Positions 34,700 to 44,708 of a DNA stretch of 64,000 bases are shown here, one piece after another (position 1 is the stretch's first letter; each line of letters begins with the position of its first letter). A model generated the notes under the pieces. That model did no database searches, was not told where the DNA came from, and saw only the letters and a program-made list of their open reading frames with translations. The position numbers were made by a program, and so were the translations under genes. The stretch is from Hyphomicrobiales bacterium (lineage in GTDB: Bacteria; Pseudomonadota; Alphaproteobacteria; Rhizobiales; Rhizobiaceae): NCBI GenBank assembly GCA_900470285.1, contig UCAG01000016.1:62001-126000 (forward strand), read 5' to 3'.

Positions 34700-35446
34700 T
34701 TACTCAGCAGGCTTATTACGGCGGCGTGCCAGCATATTCAGGATTTCGACCAGCGCCGAGAAACCCATAGCGGCATAGATATAGCCTTTTGGCACATGGA
34801 AGCCAAAGCCGTCGGCAATCAGCGTCATACCGATCATCAGCAGGAAACCCAGCGCCAGCATGACAATAGTCGGGTTCTTACCGATAAAGCGTGACAGCGG
34901 ATCAGCAGCCAGCAACATTACAGTTACAGCACCAACAACAGCGATGACCATGATAACGATCTCATCGGTCATACCAACCGCAGTGATGATACTGTCAACC
35001 GAGAATACCAGATCAAGCAACAGGATCTGCGTAATGGCAGCACCCATGCTCAGCATTACCACTTTACCGGCACCGGCTTCATGACCATCATTTGGATCAA
35101 CTGTATGGTGAATTTCTTTGGTCGCCTTCCAGACAAGAAACAGACCGCCGGCAATCAGAATAATATCGCGCCATGAGAAAGCATGACCGAAGGCTTCAAT
35201 CACCGGATCTTTCATCTGCACGATGATAGAAATTGTGAAAAGCAGGCCGAGACGCAGGATCAGCGCAGCGCCAATACCGATACGACGGGCTTTGGCCTGC
35301 TGATGTTCAGGCAGTTTATTGGTGAGAATGGAAATAAAAATAAGATTATCAATACCGAGAACAATTTCCATGACCAGCAATGTGATCAGAGCAGCCCATC
35401 CCGCAGGGCTGTTTAAAAAACCAAAATACTCAGCGAAAAATTCCAT
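34700..35446 (-). CDS. TerC-family integral membrane protein
   Basis: A 248-residue membrane protein with about seven helices. TerC marks: [19 protein letters not shown] with the acidic E/D pair in the membrane, [16 protein letters not shown], and [24 protein letters not shown] with the second Asp. Family members are linked to tellurite resistance, manganese export or cotranslational metalation of exported proteins; specificity is unknown. AAGGG lies 8 nt before the ATG. No manganese riboswitch is apparent upstream. Confidence 0.88.
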   Translation of the reverse strand: MEFFAEYFGFLNSPAGWAALITLLVMEIVLGIDNLIFISILTNKLPEHQQAKARRIGIGAALILRLGLLFTISIIVQMKDPVIEAFGHAFSWRDIILIAGGLFLVWKATKEIHHTVDPNDGHEAGAGKVVMLSMGAAITQILLLDLVFSVDSIITAVGMTDEIVIMVIAVVGAVTVMLLAADPLSRFIGKNPTIVMLALGFLLMIGMTLIADGFGFHVPKGYIYAAMGFSALVEILNMLARRRNKPAE

Positions 35447-35683
35447 TCAGGCGCCCTTTGCGTCGAACAAGTGTTGATGCATCTGCTGCATTAATAATGA
35501 AATCGCGTCTTGAAACATAAACCTGCCCCTTATCGGACAAAGATCAAGCTGAACTAAAACGAGATATCCCGCAATCTCTTGAAATCACGAAAAAAGCACA
35601 TGGGAAAAGAATGTTTGTTTTTCAATAAAACAGAAGCCCAACATTTTATTTCTACCTGAAATATTTCGCATATTCAGCTAAAC

Positions 35684-35714
35684 AAAACCCGCACCTCCGA
35701 TAAGAGATGCGGGT
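35684..35714 (-). terminator. Intrinsic terminator of the YmdB-like gene
   Basis: Minus strand ACCCGCA/TGCGGGT with an inner CTC/GAG pairing, followed by TTTTGTTT, 31 nt after the stop. The rest of the gap 35447-35745 shows nothing notable. Confidence 0.75.
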
Positions 35715-35745
35715 CTGAACATTTTTACTCAATACAAGTTCGATT

Positions 35746-36570
35746 TTAGCGCCAGAAAGACGGGATCGTTTCTTCAAGCCGTGGCCCGATGCGCAGAGGT
35801 GCCGCCTTTTCTGCCAGACCTGTGCGGTCAGAAATTTCAACTCCGATACCGCTGATGGTTGCAGGGCCGCTGGCAGCCTCAAAGCGCCCCTTCGGCACTT
35901 TGGAGAGGAAGCGGTTGAGCGGCTCTTCTTTATCCATACCCAGCGATGAATCATAATCACCGCACATACCGGCATCTGACATATAGGCTGTACCATTGGT
36001 CAGAATCTGGCAGTCAGCGGTCGGTACATGGGTATGTGTTCCCACAACCAGACTGACGCGACCATCAACAAAATGACCGAAACATTGTTTTTCACTGGTG
36101 GCTTCCGCGTGGAAATCAAAGATCACCGCATCTGCCTGTTCACCGAGCGGGCAGGCTCCGAGAATTTCCTCACCGGCCTTAAACGGATCATCCAGATCGG
36201 GATGCATGAAAACGCGCCCCATAATATTGGCGACCAGCACACGTGCACCGTTTTTAGCAATATAAAGACCGGAACCTTTACCCGCAGTGCCTTTCGGAAA
36301 ATTGGCAGGGCGCAAAAAGCGATCTTCGCGGCGGGAGAAATCCAGAGCCTCGCGCTGATCCCAGACATGGTTGCCGGTGGTCATGACATCAGCACCGGCA
36401 CGGATGGTCTCATGGAAGATTTCTTCCGTCACCCCGAAGCCACCGGCAGCATTTTCACCATTAACGACGACAAAATCCAGTTTCAGATCAGAAATCAGAC
36501 CCGGTAATTTTTCAAAAACTGCTGTGCGACCGGAGCGGCCAACCATATCACCCAAGAAAAGAAAACGCAT
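35746..36570 (-). CDS. ymdB: YmdB-family metallophosphoesterase
   Basis: A 274-residue enzyme of the TIGR00282 family. Metal motifs: MRFLFLGDMVGRSGR, VVVNGENAAGGFG, TGNHVWDQRE, and VVGTHTHVPTADCQIL. Members hydrolyse 2',3'-cyclic nucleotides or cAMP-like substrates. The ATG at 36570 is preceded by AAGGA; the frame extends to 36627 without a site. It lies 37 nt after the 5-FTHF cyclo-ligase gene, so they are probably co-transcribed, as in other Rhizobiales. Confidence 0.9.
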   Translation of the reverse strand: MRFLFLGDMVGRSGRTAVFEKLPGLISDLKLDFVVVNGENAAGGFGVTEEIFHETIRAGADVMTTGNHVWDQREALDFSRREDRFLRPANFPKGTAGKGSGLYIAKNGARVLVANIMGRVFMHPDLDDPFKAGEEILGACPLGEQADAVIFDFHAEATSEKQCFGHFVDGRVSLVVGTHTHVPTADCQILTNGTAYMSDAGMCGDYDSSLGMDKEEPLNRFLSKVPKGRFEAASGPATISGIGVEISDRTGLAEKAAPLRIGPRLEETIPSFWR

Positions 36571-36607
36571 AGATCCTTCAAACCTGCTTTTGGATTTTCC
36601 GCAAATA

Positions 36608-37198
36608 TCACACTGGCGATGCCGCAATAAGTCCGGTTTCAGTCAGAATATAATTCAATGCCACATCATGCGGCTCATGGGCTATGTGATCTACCCGTTG
36701 GGCATCAAACGCAACACCTATCAGCAACGGATGCTTATTTTTATGGTGTAAAGCTGCAATTGCACGGTCATAATAGCCTGCACCATAGCCGATCCGGTTA
36801 CCTGCCCGGTCAAATGCCGCCAGCGGAATCAGCATAATATCCGGATCAACAACCGGCGCATCTGCCGGTGGCCCCATTGTACCAAAGCCCGTCTCAACCA
36901 GCGCATCCCCAAAAGACAGGGAGCGGAATTCAATAGTCTGCTTATCCAAAATCGCCGGCACACAAAGCGTCATGCCGCGCGCTTCAAGCACCCGCATCAG
37001 CGGCCGCGGATCAATTTCTGAGCGGATCGGCCAGAAACCGGAGACACAGGCCTTCTCAGGCAGAGTTATGCCGTTCAGAAAGTTCTGAACAATGGTCTCA
37101 GAAGCAGTGTTACGGAAAATTTCAGGGAGAGCATTGCGTGTCTGCAGAACAGATTTTCGCAAATCGGCCTTCTGCATTTTCAGATCACCATCCGCCAT
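36608..37198 (-). CDS. fau: 5-formyltetrahydrofolate cyclo-ligase
   Basis: A 196-residue ATP-dependent enzyme turning 5-formyl-THF into 5,10-methenyl-THF. Marks: KADLRKSVLQTRNALP at the start, VSGFWPIRSEIDPRPLM, and IPLAAFDRAGNRIGYGAGYYDRAI, the catalytic/ATP motif. AAGGA lies about 9 nt before the ATG. It directly follows 6S RNA and zapA, the widespread zapA-ssrS-fau arrangement. Confidence 0.95.
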   Translation of the reverse strand: MADGDLKMQKADLRKSVLQTRNALPEIFRNTASETIVQNFLNGITLPEKACVSGFWPIRSEIDPRPLMRVLEARGMTLCVPAILDKQTIEFRSLSFGDALVETGFGTMGPPADAPVVDPDIMLIPLAAFDRAGNRIGYGAGYYDRAIAALHHKNKHPLLIGVAFDAQRVDHIAHEPHDVALNYILTETGLIAASPV

Positions 37199-37269
37199 GC
37201 TCTTTTTCCTTTACTTCACACACCTAAACGCCTCTTTCCGAATAAAACAGAAAGACGCGAAAAAAGGCA

Positions 37270-37412
37270 AACGTGAAAAAGGAAGAGCGGCGAACCACAG
37301 CGACCGATGAAGCGATTGATCCCGGGAACCTACAACGTAGGTGGGCACCATATGAAGAAGCCCTCGAGCCTCCTCAGGGACAGTTCCCTTAGAGATCAAT
37401 AAGGCCCCGGGG
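37270..37412 (-). ncRNA. ssrS: 6S RNA
   Basis: On the minus strand between zapA and the 5-FTHF cyclo-ligase gene: GGGGCCTTATTGATCTC near the 5' end, CCACCTACGTTGTAGG in the centre and CCCGGGATCAATCGC near the 3' end. The arms ATTGATC and GATCAAT pair to form a long imperfect rod with an internal bubble, as expected of 6S, which mimics an open promoter and binds RNA polymerase in stationary phase. The zapA-ssrS-fau synteny supports the call; ends are approximate. A minus-strand open frame here (37211-37399) is spurious. Confidence 0.88.
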
Positions 37413-37546
37413 ATGTTAAACCTTCTGTCGTGAAGAGCAGTACGCCTGTATTTATTATAGGGATTCTAATGCCGCTGTACCAGAGGGCATTCTCGCGGAT
37501 ACAGATTTTTTTATTCAACTCATCACAATCAATCAAAGCTATCCGA

Positions 37547-37912
37547 TCAATTGCCGCGTGGTGCAATTTTTTTAGCCAGACCTTCAATCTGCTGGGCTGC
37601 ACGGGCCACTGCCTGCGTCAAAGCGCTGTCGCTTTTATCGGCGCGGGACAAGGCGTCATCGCGGGAGCGACGCAGCGTTTCCGCTTCATTTTCCAGCCCC
37701 TGCAAGCGCTTTTGCACTTCAGCCAGCTCGTCCATCACCATGATACCGGCCATAACGGTCAGGCGCAGATCACCGATTTCACCAAAAGAGCCTTTGAGAT
37801 GCATAACATATTGGTCAAAACGATCAGCCAGACCGGAAAGATGCTCTTCCTGCCCCTCGTCACAGGCCATACGATAGGCTTTGCCATCGATTGTCACTGT
37901 TACTGTAGCCAT
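37547..37912 (-). CDS. zapA: Cell division protein ZapA
   Basis: A 121-residue FtsZ-ring associated protein: MATVTVTIDGKAYRMACDEGQEEHLSGLADRFDQYV is the N-terminal globular domain, followed by MAGIMVMDELAEVQKRL and a long C-terminal coiled coil. GGAGG lies 5 nt before the ATG. It is followed by 6S RNA on the same strand. Confidence 0.95.
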   Translation of the reverse strand: MATVTVTIDGKAYRMACDEGQEEHLSGLADRFDQYVMHLKGSFGEIGDLRLTVMAGIMVMDELAEVQKRLQGLENEAETLRRSRDDALSRADKSDSALTQAVARAAQQIEGLAKKIAPRGN

Positions 37913-37999
37913 GGGACCTCCGTTCTGCCGTTTTTTATTATTTTGCCGTGCAAGCTATAGAATATAAATAGCTGCTAAATTTTGTCCGGCAAGCATCTT

Positions 38000-38137
38000 A
38001 GAGCAGTTTATGCCCAGATTGGAGCAAAGTGCTCGCTCTGGACTCTTTATTCTATCGCATTGTCACTGCCGTCGAACTGATTGAACTTGACTAAATCAAG
38101 AATGTCCAAGTTCATGAACTTGACTGTGAAATGCTTT
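38000..38137. repeat. Mosaic intergenic repeat, module D
   Basis: AGAGCAGTTT ... GCTCGCTCTGGACTC, TCACTGCCGTCGAACTGATT, GAATGTCCAAGTTCATG, and GACTGTGAAATGCTT. It runs 2 nt into the stop codon of the DUF4164 gene, so the repeat has contributed to or fixed the end of that frame. Confidence 0.7.
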
Positions 38138-38408
38138 AACGATCGAGAACCGTGCGGATTGTTTCCATGGCTGTTACCAGCCGCCGCGAGACTTCACGAT
38201 TGGCCGTCTCCAGCCGTTCGGCACGAGCCTCAGACAAATCAAGTTCCTGTGCCAGTTTGGAGCGGTCAGCATTCATACGCTGCACTTCTTCTTCCGCTTC
38301 CACAAAGTCCCCCTCTTTTTCAAGCCGTAATTCAACAGCCTGCTCAAGAGTTGTCATTGCTTTTTCCAGTTGTTCAATCGCCTGTCTGAGCGTAATTTCT
38401 GAAGCCAT
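38136..38408 (-). CDS. DUF4164 family coiled-coil protein
   Basis: A 90-residue protein that is almost entirely helical coiled coil (LRQAIEQLEKAMTTLEQAVELRLE, QRMNADRSKLAQELDLSEARAERLE). It matches the pattern of DUF4164, small proteins next to zapA in Rhizobiales; function unknown, but adjacency to zapA suggests a division role. ATG at 38408 has AGGG 8 nt upstream. Confidence 0.8.
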   Translation of the reverse strand: MASEITLRQAIEQLEKAMTTLEQAVELRLEKEGDFVEAEEEVQRMNADRSKLAQELDLSEARAERLETANREVSRRLVTAMETIRTVLDR

Positions 38409-38824
38409 ATTCTTTCCCTTTGCCGATAACGGCTTTTCAAAATAAGGCCGAATCGTCATGCCGGAAGCGGCAGATTTGCCATCACTTTAATAAGCACAAT
38501 GCTGTGAAGCAACAAATGTCACACAAAGGCGTTAACTCATACACCATAATTACAACAGCGTTTGACAAGCCCAGTTGTAACTTCAACCGTTTTAAGCACG
38601 CACACTGTGTCGCATGCAGGCCTGAAATCCCCTGTTATGCGTGCAGAATGCCAGCGCTTTGTTGACTCTCTTCATGCAAATGTTATGTGTCGCCAACCCT
38701 TGCAGCAGAGCTCTTTTTATCTTTTTACTGCAAGTTATGTCCTAATGCTCACAAATCTGCCGATGTCTGAGGCTAACAGCTCTTTACACATTCTGCAGGC
38801 ACCACAGGAAAGACAGCTGAAACC
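38409..38824. other. Divergent intergenic region DUF4164/tkt
   Basis: 416 nt without a supported gene. It must hold the promoter of the tkt-gap-pgk carbon genes; no hairpin or operator stands out, apart from an A/T-rich stretch at about 38500-38580. Confidence 0.5.
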
Positions 38825-40810
38825 ATGAGTAATTCCGATAAACAGAACCAGATGGCCAACGCAATCCGCTTCCTGTCTGTGGATGCAGTAGAAAAAGCCA
38901 ATTCTGGCCATCCGGGCCTGCCGATGGGCGCAGCTGACATTGCGACCACGCTTTACACCCGCTTCATGTCCCATGACCCGCAGAACACCACATGGCCTGA
39001 CCGTGACCGTTTTGTCCTGTCCGCAGGTCACGGCTCGATGCTGCTTTATTCCCTGATGTATCTGACCGGCTATGAAGACATCACGCTCGACGAAATCAAA
39101 AATTTCCGTCAGCTCGGTCACCGCACCGCAGGTCATCCGGAATTCGGCCATGCTGCCGGTATTGAAACCACAACCGGTCCGCTCGGTCAGGGTATTGCCA
39201 ATGGCGTTGGTATGGCACTGGCAGAACGTATTCTGAATGCAGAATTCGGTGACGCGCTCGTAAACCACCACACCTATGTTCTGGTTGGTGACGGCTGCCT
39301 GATGGAAGGTATCAGCCAGGAAGCCATTTCGCTGGCCGGCCACCTCAAGCTGAACCGTCTGATCGTTCTCTGGGATGACAATAACATCTCCATCGACGGT
39401 CCGATCTCCCTGTCCGATTCCACCAATCAGTGCGCACGCTTTGAAGCTTCCGGCTGGAACACGCTGAAAGTTGACGGTCACGATCAGGATGCAATCGCCA
39501 AGGCTATTGAATTTGCCAAGGCTTCTGACAAGCCGACCATGATTGCTTGCAAAACCACCATTGGTTTTGGTTCGCCGCATAAGGCAGGCACCAGCAAGGT
39601 TCATGGTTCGCCGCTCGGCGCAGAAGAAATTGCGGCCACACGTAAAGCACTCGGCTGGGAATATGAGCCATTTGTTGTCCCGCAGGATGTGCTTGATGCA
39701 TGGCGTCTGGCCGGTCTGAACTCCGCGAAGAAACGTATCGAATGGGAAAAGCGCTTTGCTGCCGCTGACGCATCGGTTCGTGCAGAATTTGAACGCCGTA
39801 TGCGCGGCGATCTGCCAAGCGCCTTCGATCAGGCGATCATCGACTATAAGAAAAAACTCTCGGAAGATAAGCCGAAGGTTGCCACCCGTAAATCTTCGGA
39901 AATGGCTCTGGAAGTTATCAACGGTGTTGTACCGGAAACCATCGGCGGCTCCGCTGACCTTACCGGCTCCAACAACACGCTGACCTCGCAGACCAAGCCG
40001 ATTACACCGGATAATTACCATGGCCGTTTCGTCCATTACGGTATCCGTGAGCTCGGTATGTCCGCTGCAATGAACGGTATGGCGCTGCATGGCGGTGTTA
40101 TCCCTTATTCCGGCACCTTCCTCTGCTTCTCCGACTATGCGCGTCCGGCCATGCGCCTGTCCTCACTGATGGGCATCCGCGTTGCTTATGTCATGACCCA
40201 CGATTCCATCGGTCTTGGTGAAGACGGCCCGACACACCAGCCGGTTGAACATCTGGCTGCATTGCGTGCTATTCCGAACCATTTCGTATTCCGTCCGGCT
40301 GATGCGGTTGAAACTGCAGAATGCTGGCAGATTGCGCTGAATTCGACCAAAACACCGTCGACACTGGCTCTGACCCGTCAGAACCTGCCGACCGTGCGTA
40401 CCCAGCACGATGATGACAATCTCTGCGCCTATGGTGCCTATGAACTGGCAACGGCTTCAGATGATGCAAAAGTCACCATCTTCGCCACCGGTTCCGAAGT
40501 TGAAATCGCGCTCAATGCCCGCACACAGCTGGAAGCCAAAGGCATTCCGACCCGCGTAGTCTCCGTTCCTTGCTTTGAACTGTTTGAAAACCAGACAGCA
40601 GCCTACCAGAAAGCACTGATCGGCAATGCGCCGGTACGTATTGCGGTTGAAGCAGCAATTTCCATGGGCTGGGAACGCTTCATCGGCGAAAACGGCGCAT
40701 TCATCGGCATGAAAGGCTTCGGCGCTTCCGGCCCGATCAATGACCTCTACAAGCATTTCGGCATCACTGCAGAAGCTGTAGTTGCCGCAGCAGAAGCCAA
40801 GCTGGGCTAA
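38825..40810 (+). CDS. tkt: Transketolase
   Basis: A 661-residue TPP enzyme of the pentose phosphate pathway. Marks: [20 protein letters not shown] at the N-terminus, thiamine-binding [20 protein letters not shown]...WDDNNI, and [28 protein letters not shown] in the pyrimidine domain. Length is normal. It is followed by a terminator, then gap and pgk, the arrangement in Brucella. Confidence 0.97.
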   Translation: MSNSDKQNQMANAIRFLSVDAVEKANSGHPGLPMGAADIATTLYTRFMSHDPQNTTWPDRDRFVLSAGHGSMLLYSLMYLTGYEDITLDEIKNFRQLGHRTAGHPEFGHAAGIETTTGPLGQGIANGVGMALAERILNAEFGDALVNHHTYVLVGDGCLMEGISQEAISLAGHLKLNRLIVLWDDNNISIDGPISLSDSTNQCARFEASGWNTLKVDGHDQDAIAKAIEFAKASDKPTMIACKTTIGFGSPHKAGTSKVHGSPLGAEEIAATRKALGWEYEPFVVPQDVLDAWRLAGLNSAKKRIEWEKRFAAADASVRAEFERRMRGDLPSAFDQAIIDYKKKLSEDKPKVATRKSSEMALEVINGVVPETIGGSADLTGSNNTLTSQTKPITPDNYHGRFVHYGIRELGMSAAMNGMALHGGVIPYSGTFLCFSDYARPAMRLSSLMGIRVAYVMTHDSIGLGEDGPTHQPVEHLAALRAIPNHFVFRPADAVETAECWQIALNSTKTPSTLALTRQNLPTVRTQHDDDNLCAYGAYELATASDDAKVTIFATGSEVEIALNARTQLEAKGIPTRVVSVPCFELFENQTAAYQKALIGNAPVRIAVEAAISMGWERFIGENGAFIGMKGFGASGPINDLYKHFGITAEAVVAAAEAKLG

Positions 40811-40816
40811 TCTATC

Positions 40817-40849
40817 AGGAGTAATCAGGTCACCTGATTACTCCTTTTT
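40817..40849 (+). terminator. Intrinsic terminator of tkt
   Basis: AGGAGTAATCA/TGATTACTCCT stem with a 7-nt loop followed by five T. Confidence 0.88.
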
Positions 40850-40906
40850 CTCTCTCAGCCTGCAAAAGCAGACTGAAAAACATCGAACAGTTTCGGGAGT
40901 CATAAT

Positions 40907-41914
40907 ATGGCAGTTCGCGTCGCTATTAACGGTTTTGGTCGTATCGGCCGTAACGTCCTGCGCGCCATCATCGAATCGGGTCGTACCGATATCGAAGTTG
41001 TAGCAATCAACGATCTGGGTCCGGTTGAAACCAATGCGCATCTGCTGCGCTATGACAGCGTTCACGGCCGTTTTCCGGCAGAAGTGACTGTCAAAGGCGA
41101 CACCATCAATGTTGGCCGCGGCGCGATGAAAGTTCACGCTGTGCGCAATCCTGCTGAACTGCCATGGGCAGCTGAAGGCGTGGATATTGCTCTGGAATGC
41201 ACTGGTATTTTCGCAACCCGCGATAAAGCTGCTGCTCATCTGGAAGCCGGTGCAAAGCGCGTTATCGTTTCCGCGCCTGCGGACAATGCCGACCTGACCG
41301 TTGTTTACGGCGTCAACCATGACAAGCTGAGCAAAGATCATCTGGTCATTTCCAACGCTTCCTGCACCACCAACTGCCTTGCACCGGTGGCTCAGGTTCT
41401 CAATGACGCAATCGGCATTGAAAAAGGCTTCATGACCACGATCCACTCCTATACCGGTGACCAGCCAACACTGGATACCATGCATAAGGATCTGTATCGT
41501 GCCCGCGCTGCTGCCCTGTCGATGATCCCGACTTCAACCGGTGCGGCTAAAGCTGTTGGTCTGGTTCTGCCGGAACTCAAAGGCAAGCTCGACGGCGTTG
41601 CAATCCGCGTACCAACCCCGAATGTTTCTGTTGTTGACCTGACATTTGAAGCAAAGCGCTCCACAACTGTTGAAGAAATCAACAATGCAATCCGCGAAGC
41701 TGCCAATGGCCGCCTCAAAGGCATTCTCGGCTTTACTGATGAGCCGCTGGTTTCCATCGACTTCAACCACAACCCGCATTCATCCGTATTCCACATGGAT
41801 CAGACCAAAGTTATGGACGGCACCATGGTGCGTATCCTGACCTGGTACGACAATGAATGGGGCTTCTCAAACCGCATGAGCGATACTGCGGTTGCGCTTG
41901 GCAAGCTGATCTAA
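40907..41914 (+). CDS. gap: Glyceraldehyde-3-phosphate dehydrogenase, type I
   Basis: A 335-residue NAD enzyme: [17 protein letters not shown] as Rossmann start, [17 protein letters not shown] with the catalytic Cys, [14 protein letters not shown] and [12 protein letters not shown] at the C-terminus. GGGAG lies 8 nt before the ATG. It stands between tkt and pgk, each with its own terminator. Confidence 0.98.
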   Translation: MAVRVAINGFGRIGRNVLRAIIESGRTDIEVVAINDLGPVETNAHLLRYDSVHGRFPAEVTVKGDTINVGRGAMKVHAVRNPAELPWAAEGVDIALECTGIFATRDKAAAHLEAGAKRVIVSAPADNADLTVVYGVNHDKLSKDHLVISNASCTTNCLAPVAQVLNDAIGIEKGFMTTIHSYTGDQPTLDTMHKDLYRARAAALSMIPTSTGAAKAVGLVLPELKGKLDGVAIRVPTPNVSVVDLTFEAKRSTTVEEINNAIREAANGRLKGILGFTDEPLVSIDFNHNPHSSVFHMDQTKVMDGTMVRILTWYDNEWGFSNRMSDTAVALGKLI

Positions 41915-41939
41915 GCATCTGCTCGGACCCAATATGCCG

Positions 41940-41975
41940 AAGCCGCGTGACCTCACTGGACGCGCGGCTTTTTTA
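41940..41975 (+). terminator. Intrinsic terminator of gap
   Basis: AAGCCGCG/CGCGGCTT stem with a 15-nt loop followed by seven T, 25 nt after gap and 24 nt before pgk; partial read-through is likely if they share a promoter. Confidence 0.85.
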
Positions 41976-41999
41976 TTCCGCAAAAACCGGAGACCTCAT

Positions 42000-43193
42000 A
42001 TGAATTTCCGCACTCTTAAAGACGCAGATGTTGCTTCAAAGCGCGTGCTTGTCCGCGTAGACCTGAACGTACCGATGCAGGACGGCAAAGTCTCGGATAC
42101 CACCCGTATTGACCGTATCATTCCGACCATCAATGCTTTGCGTGAACGTGGCGCCAAAGTCATTCTGCTTGCACATTTCGGTCGTCCGAAAGGCGAAGTA
42201 AAGGCTGAATTCTCGCTGGAACAGATCGTGCCTGCTTTGGCACATGCGGTTAAGCATCATGTTGCTTTCGCAAAGGACTGCATCGGTGATGCAGCTGCTG
42301 CAGCCGTTAACGCCATGAAGGACGGCGATGTTCTGCTCCTTGAAAACACCCGTTTTCACAAAGGCGAAGAAAAGAACGATGCCGATTTCGTCAAGGCGCT
42401 CGCTGCCAACGGCGATATCTATGTCAATGATGCTTTCTCGGCTGCGCACCGCGCTCATGCCTCGACAGAAGGTCTGGCGCATGTTCTGCCTGCTTTTGCC
42501 GGTCTGACCATGGAAGCCGAGCTGACAGCACTGGAAAAAGGCCTCGGCCAGCCAGCCCGCCCGGTAATCGCGATTGTCGGCGGTGCCAAAGTTTCCACCA
42601 AGATTGACCTGCTTTCCAACCTCGTTGAAAAGGTTGATGCTCTGGTGATCGGCGGTGGTATGGCCAATACTTTCCTTGCAGCACAAGGCCACAATGTCGG
42701 TAAATCGCTCTGCGAACACGATCTGGCCGATACAGCCCGTGCGATCATGGCAAAAGCGGAGAGCGCCAATTGCGCCATTATTCTGCCGGTTGATGCTGTG
42801 GTTGCATGGCATTTTGCAGCGGATGCCCCGCACCAGAATTATGGTGTGGATGCAATCCCGCATGACGGCATGATGCTGGATGTGGGCCCGCTCTCGGTTG
42901 ACCGCATCAATGCGGCAATCAGCGATGCTTCCACTCTTGTCTGGAACGGCCCGCTCGGCGCTTTTGAACTGCATCCTTTTGATGCGGCGACTGTATCCGC
43001 AGCCAAACATGCGGCTGAACGCACCAAACAGGGCAAGCTGGTTTCCGTTGCCGGTGGCGGTGATACTGTTGCAGCGCTGAACCACGCCAAAGTCAGCGAA
43101 GATTTCTCCTATGTCTCCACCGCAGGCGGTGCTTTCCTTGAATGGATGGAAGGCAAACCGCTTCCGGGTGTAGACGTGCTGAAAAAGCACTAA
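42000..43193 (+). CDS. pgk: Phosphoglycerate kinase
   Basis: A 397-residue glycolytic kinase: [20 protein letters not shown] at the N-terminus, [41 protein letters not shown] and the C-terminal [10 protein letters not shown] nucleotide loop. The ATG at 42000 has GGAG 7 nt upstream; the frame is open to 41934, but that part spans the gap terminator. Confidence 0.98.
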   Translation: MNFRTLKDADVASKRVLVRVDLNVPMQDGKVSDTTRIDRIIPTINALRERGAKVILLAHFGRPKGEVKAEFSLEQIVPALAHAVKHHVAFAKDCIGDAAAAAVNAMKDGDVLLLENTRFHKGEEKNDADFVKALAANGDIYVNDAFSAAHRAHASTEGLAHVLPAFAGLTMEAELTALEKGLGQPARPVIAIVGGAKVSTKIDLLSNLVEKVDALVIGGGMANTFLAAQGHNVGKSLCEHDLADTARAIMAKAESANCAIILPVDAVVAWHFAADAPHQNYGVDAIPHDGMMLDVGPLSVDRINAAISDASTLVWNGPLGAFELHPFDAATVSAAKHAAERTKQGKLVSVAGGGDTVAALNHAKVSEDFSYVSTAGGAFLEWMEGKPLPGVDVLKKH

Positions 43194-43208
43194 GACACAT
43201 ACAATAAG

Positions 43209-43238
43209 AAAAAGCCCGCTGATTTCAGCGGGCTTTTT
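43209..43238. terminator. Bidirectional terminator pgk / sugar dehydrogenase
   Basis: AAAAAGCCCGCTGA/TCAGCGGGCTTTTT, a 14-bp stem between convergent genes. Confidence 0.93.
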
Positions 43239-43260
43239 CAATTATCATTACTGGGATCAC

Positions 43261-44463
43261 TTATCGTGGTGTCAGACGCAGCAGGCGCCCCGGAATATCA
43301 TCTTCGATCACATAGACGGAACCGTCTTTGGCAATCGCCACATCGCGGATACGGTTTTCCATATCATAGCGTTCCGCTTCATCGGCACTGCCATCCTCTT
43401 TGAACTCAACCCGTATCAAAGCCATGGAAGCAAGACCGCCGATCAGAGCAGAGCCTTTCCAGTCTTTAAACAACCCGCCCTCGTAAAAGGCCAATCCGGC
43501 AGGGGCAATCACCGGTGTCCAATAAACAACCGGCGGCTCAAATTCCGGTCTTGTCTCATGGTGCGGGATCGGTTCACCACTATATTGCGTGCCATTCGAC
43601 ACCACCGGCCAGCCATAATTTAAACCCTGTTTAATCAGGTTCAGCTCATCCCCGCCTTTAGGCCCCATTTCATGCAGCCATAATTTGCCATCGGGCGCAA
43701 AAGCCAGTCCGTAAGGATTGCGATGGCCGGTTGTCCATGTCAGCGCCCGTGCATTATCCTCATCCTGTTCTGCCAGATCGGCACGCGGATTATCCTGCGG
43801 CACAGAACCGTCGCGGTTAAAACGCAGTACTTTACCCAGAGCCAGTTTCGGGTCTTGCGCGGTTTTCGGATTCATCCGGTCGCCGGAGCTTAAATACAGA
43901 TATTTTCCGTCCGGGGAGAAAGCGATAATGCCGCCCGGCTGCCCCCATTTGCTTTTCGGCATCTGCCGCCACATTACGGTCAGGTCATCGAGCGAAGCTT
44001 TGCCATCCTTTTCGCTCAATTTTGCCCGTGCCAGCACCAGCGAGCTGACAATATCTTTCCCGCTGCGTTCCGGCTCGGCATAGGTAAAATAGACCAGCCG
44101 ATCAGAGGCAAAATCCGGCGAGACAGCAATATCCAGCAGGCCGTTCTGTCCTTCAAAAGACACGGCAGGCACATTGCTGACTTCGGTCTTTTTACCGGCC
44201 TGATCCGTCAGAAAAATATGCCCTGCTTTTTCCGTTACCAGCAGGCGCTGATCCGGCAAAAAAGCAATCGCCCACGGCGTATTGAATTCGGCAATTTTCT
44301 GCACATTAAACGGATTTTCAGCAACCGCTGCGCGGCCACCGGCATTAACAGATTGGGATGCAAAAACCGGCGAACTGAACAGGCCGGCTGCTATTGCAGA
44401 TGCCAGAAAACAACGAATGCCTGCATGTTTCAGACCTGTAATCTTGATGCGTCCGTTCAGCAC
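43261..44463 (-). CDS. PQQ-dependent sugar dehydrogenase-like beta-propeller protein
   Basis: A 400-residue exported protein of the GSDH/sorbosone dehydrogenase family. After an N-terminal signal region (FLASAIAAGLFSSPVFA) come the propeller motifs FNTPWAIAFLPDQRLLVTEKAG, GQNGLLDIAVSPDF, LTWTTGHRNPYGLAFAPDGKLW, HEMGPKGGDELNLI and GLNYGWP. Where active GSDH has a His-containing HxGGR motif this protein reads SKWGQPGGIIAFSPDG, so the catalytic His seems absent; a similar reading exists in a rhizobial subgroup from memory. The start is a GTG at 44463 behind GGGGGA. Substrate unknown; it would need PQQ. Confidence 0.8.
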   Translation of the reverse strand: MLNGRIKITGLKHAGIRCFLASAIAAGLFSSPVFASQSVNAGGRAAVAENPFNVQKIAEFNTPWAIAFLPDQRLLVTEKAGHIFLTDQAGKKTEVSNVPAVSFEGQNGLLDIAVSPDFASDRLVYFTYAEPERSGKDIVSSLVLARAKLSEKDGKASLDDLTVMWRQMPKSKWGQPGGIIAFSPDGKYLYLSSGDRMNPKTAQDPKLALGKVLRFNRDGSVPQDNPRADLAEQDEDNARALTWTTGHRNPYGLAFAPDGKLWLHEMGPKGGDELNLIKQGLNYGWPVVSNGTQYSGEPIPHHETRPEFEPPVVYWTPVIAPAGLAFYEGGLFKDWKGSALIGGLASMALIRVEFKEDGSADEAERYDMENRIRDVAIAKDGSVYVIEDDIPGRLLRLTPR

Positions 44464-44708
44464 GCTCTCCCCCTTTACCGGTTGATTATAGCTGGCTGTA
44501 TCAAACGCAATCCGGCGACTGTTGACAAGTCTGTTGTGCAGATAAACTTATCCGGTAATTTTAACCAGTTTTAAGAAAACTTGTCCGAACTTAATCGGTT
44601 AAAATTAATTCAATCGGTTCAAGTGCTTGGCACAGTATTTGTTTTATCCGGCACATCTGCTATCGGCTGGGTACCAATTTCCAACGCCTTCTTAACACGG
44701 AGTTTTTT

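Noticed and set aside
37211-37399. 62-residue minus-strand frame between zapA and fau
   Set aside because: It lies within 6S RNA, whose sequence and synteny explain the region.
38735-40090. 451-residue minus-strand frame opposite tkt
   Set aside because: Shadow of strongly biased codons in transketolase; no recognisable motif.
42036-43241. 401-residue minus-strand frame opposite pgk
   Set aside because: Shadow frame; pgk motifs on the plus strand are complete.
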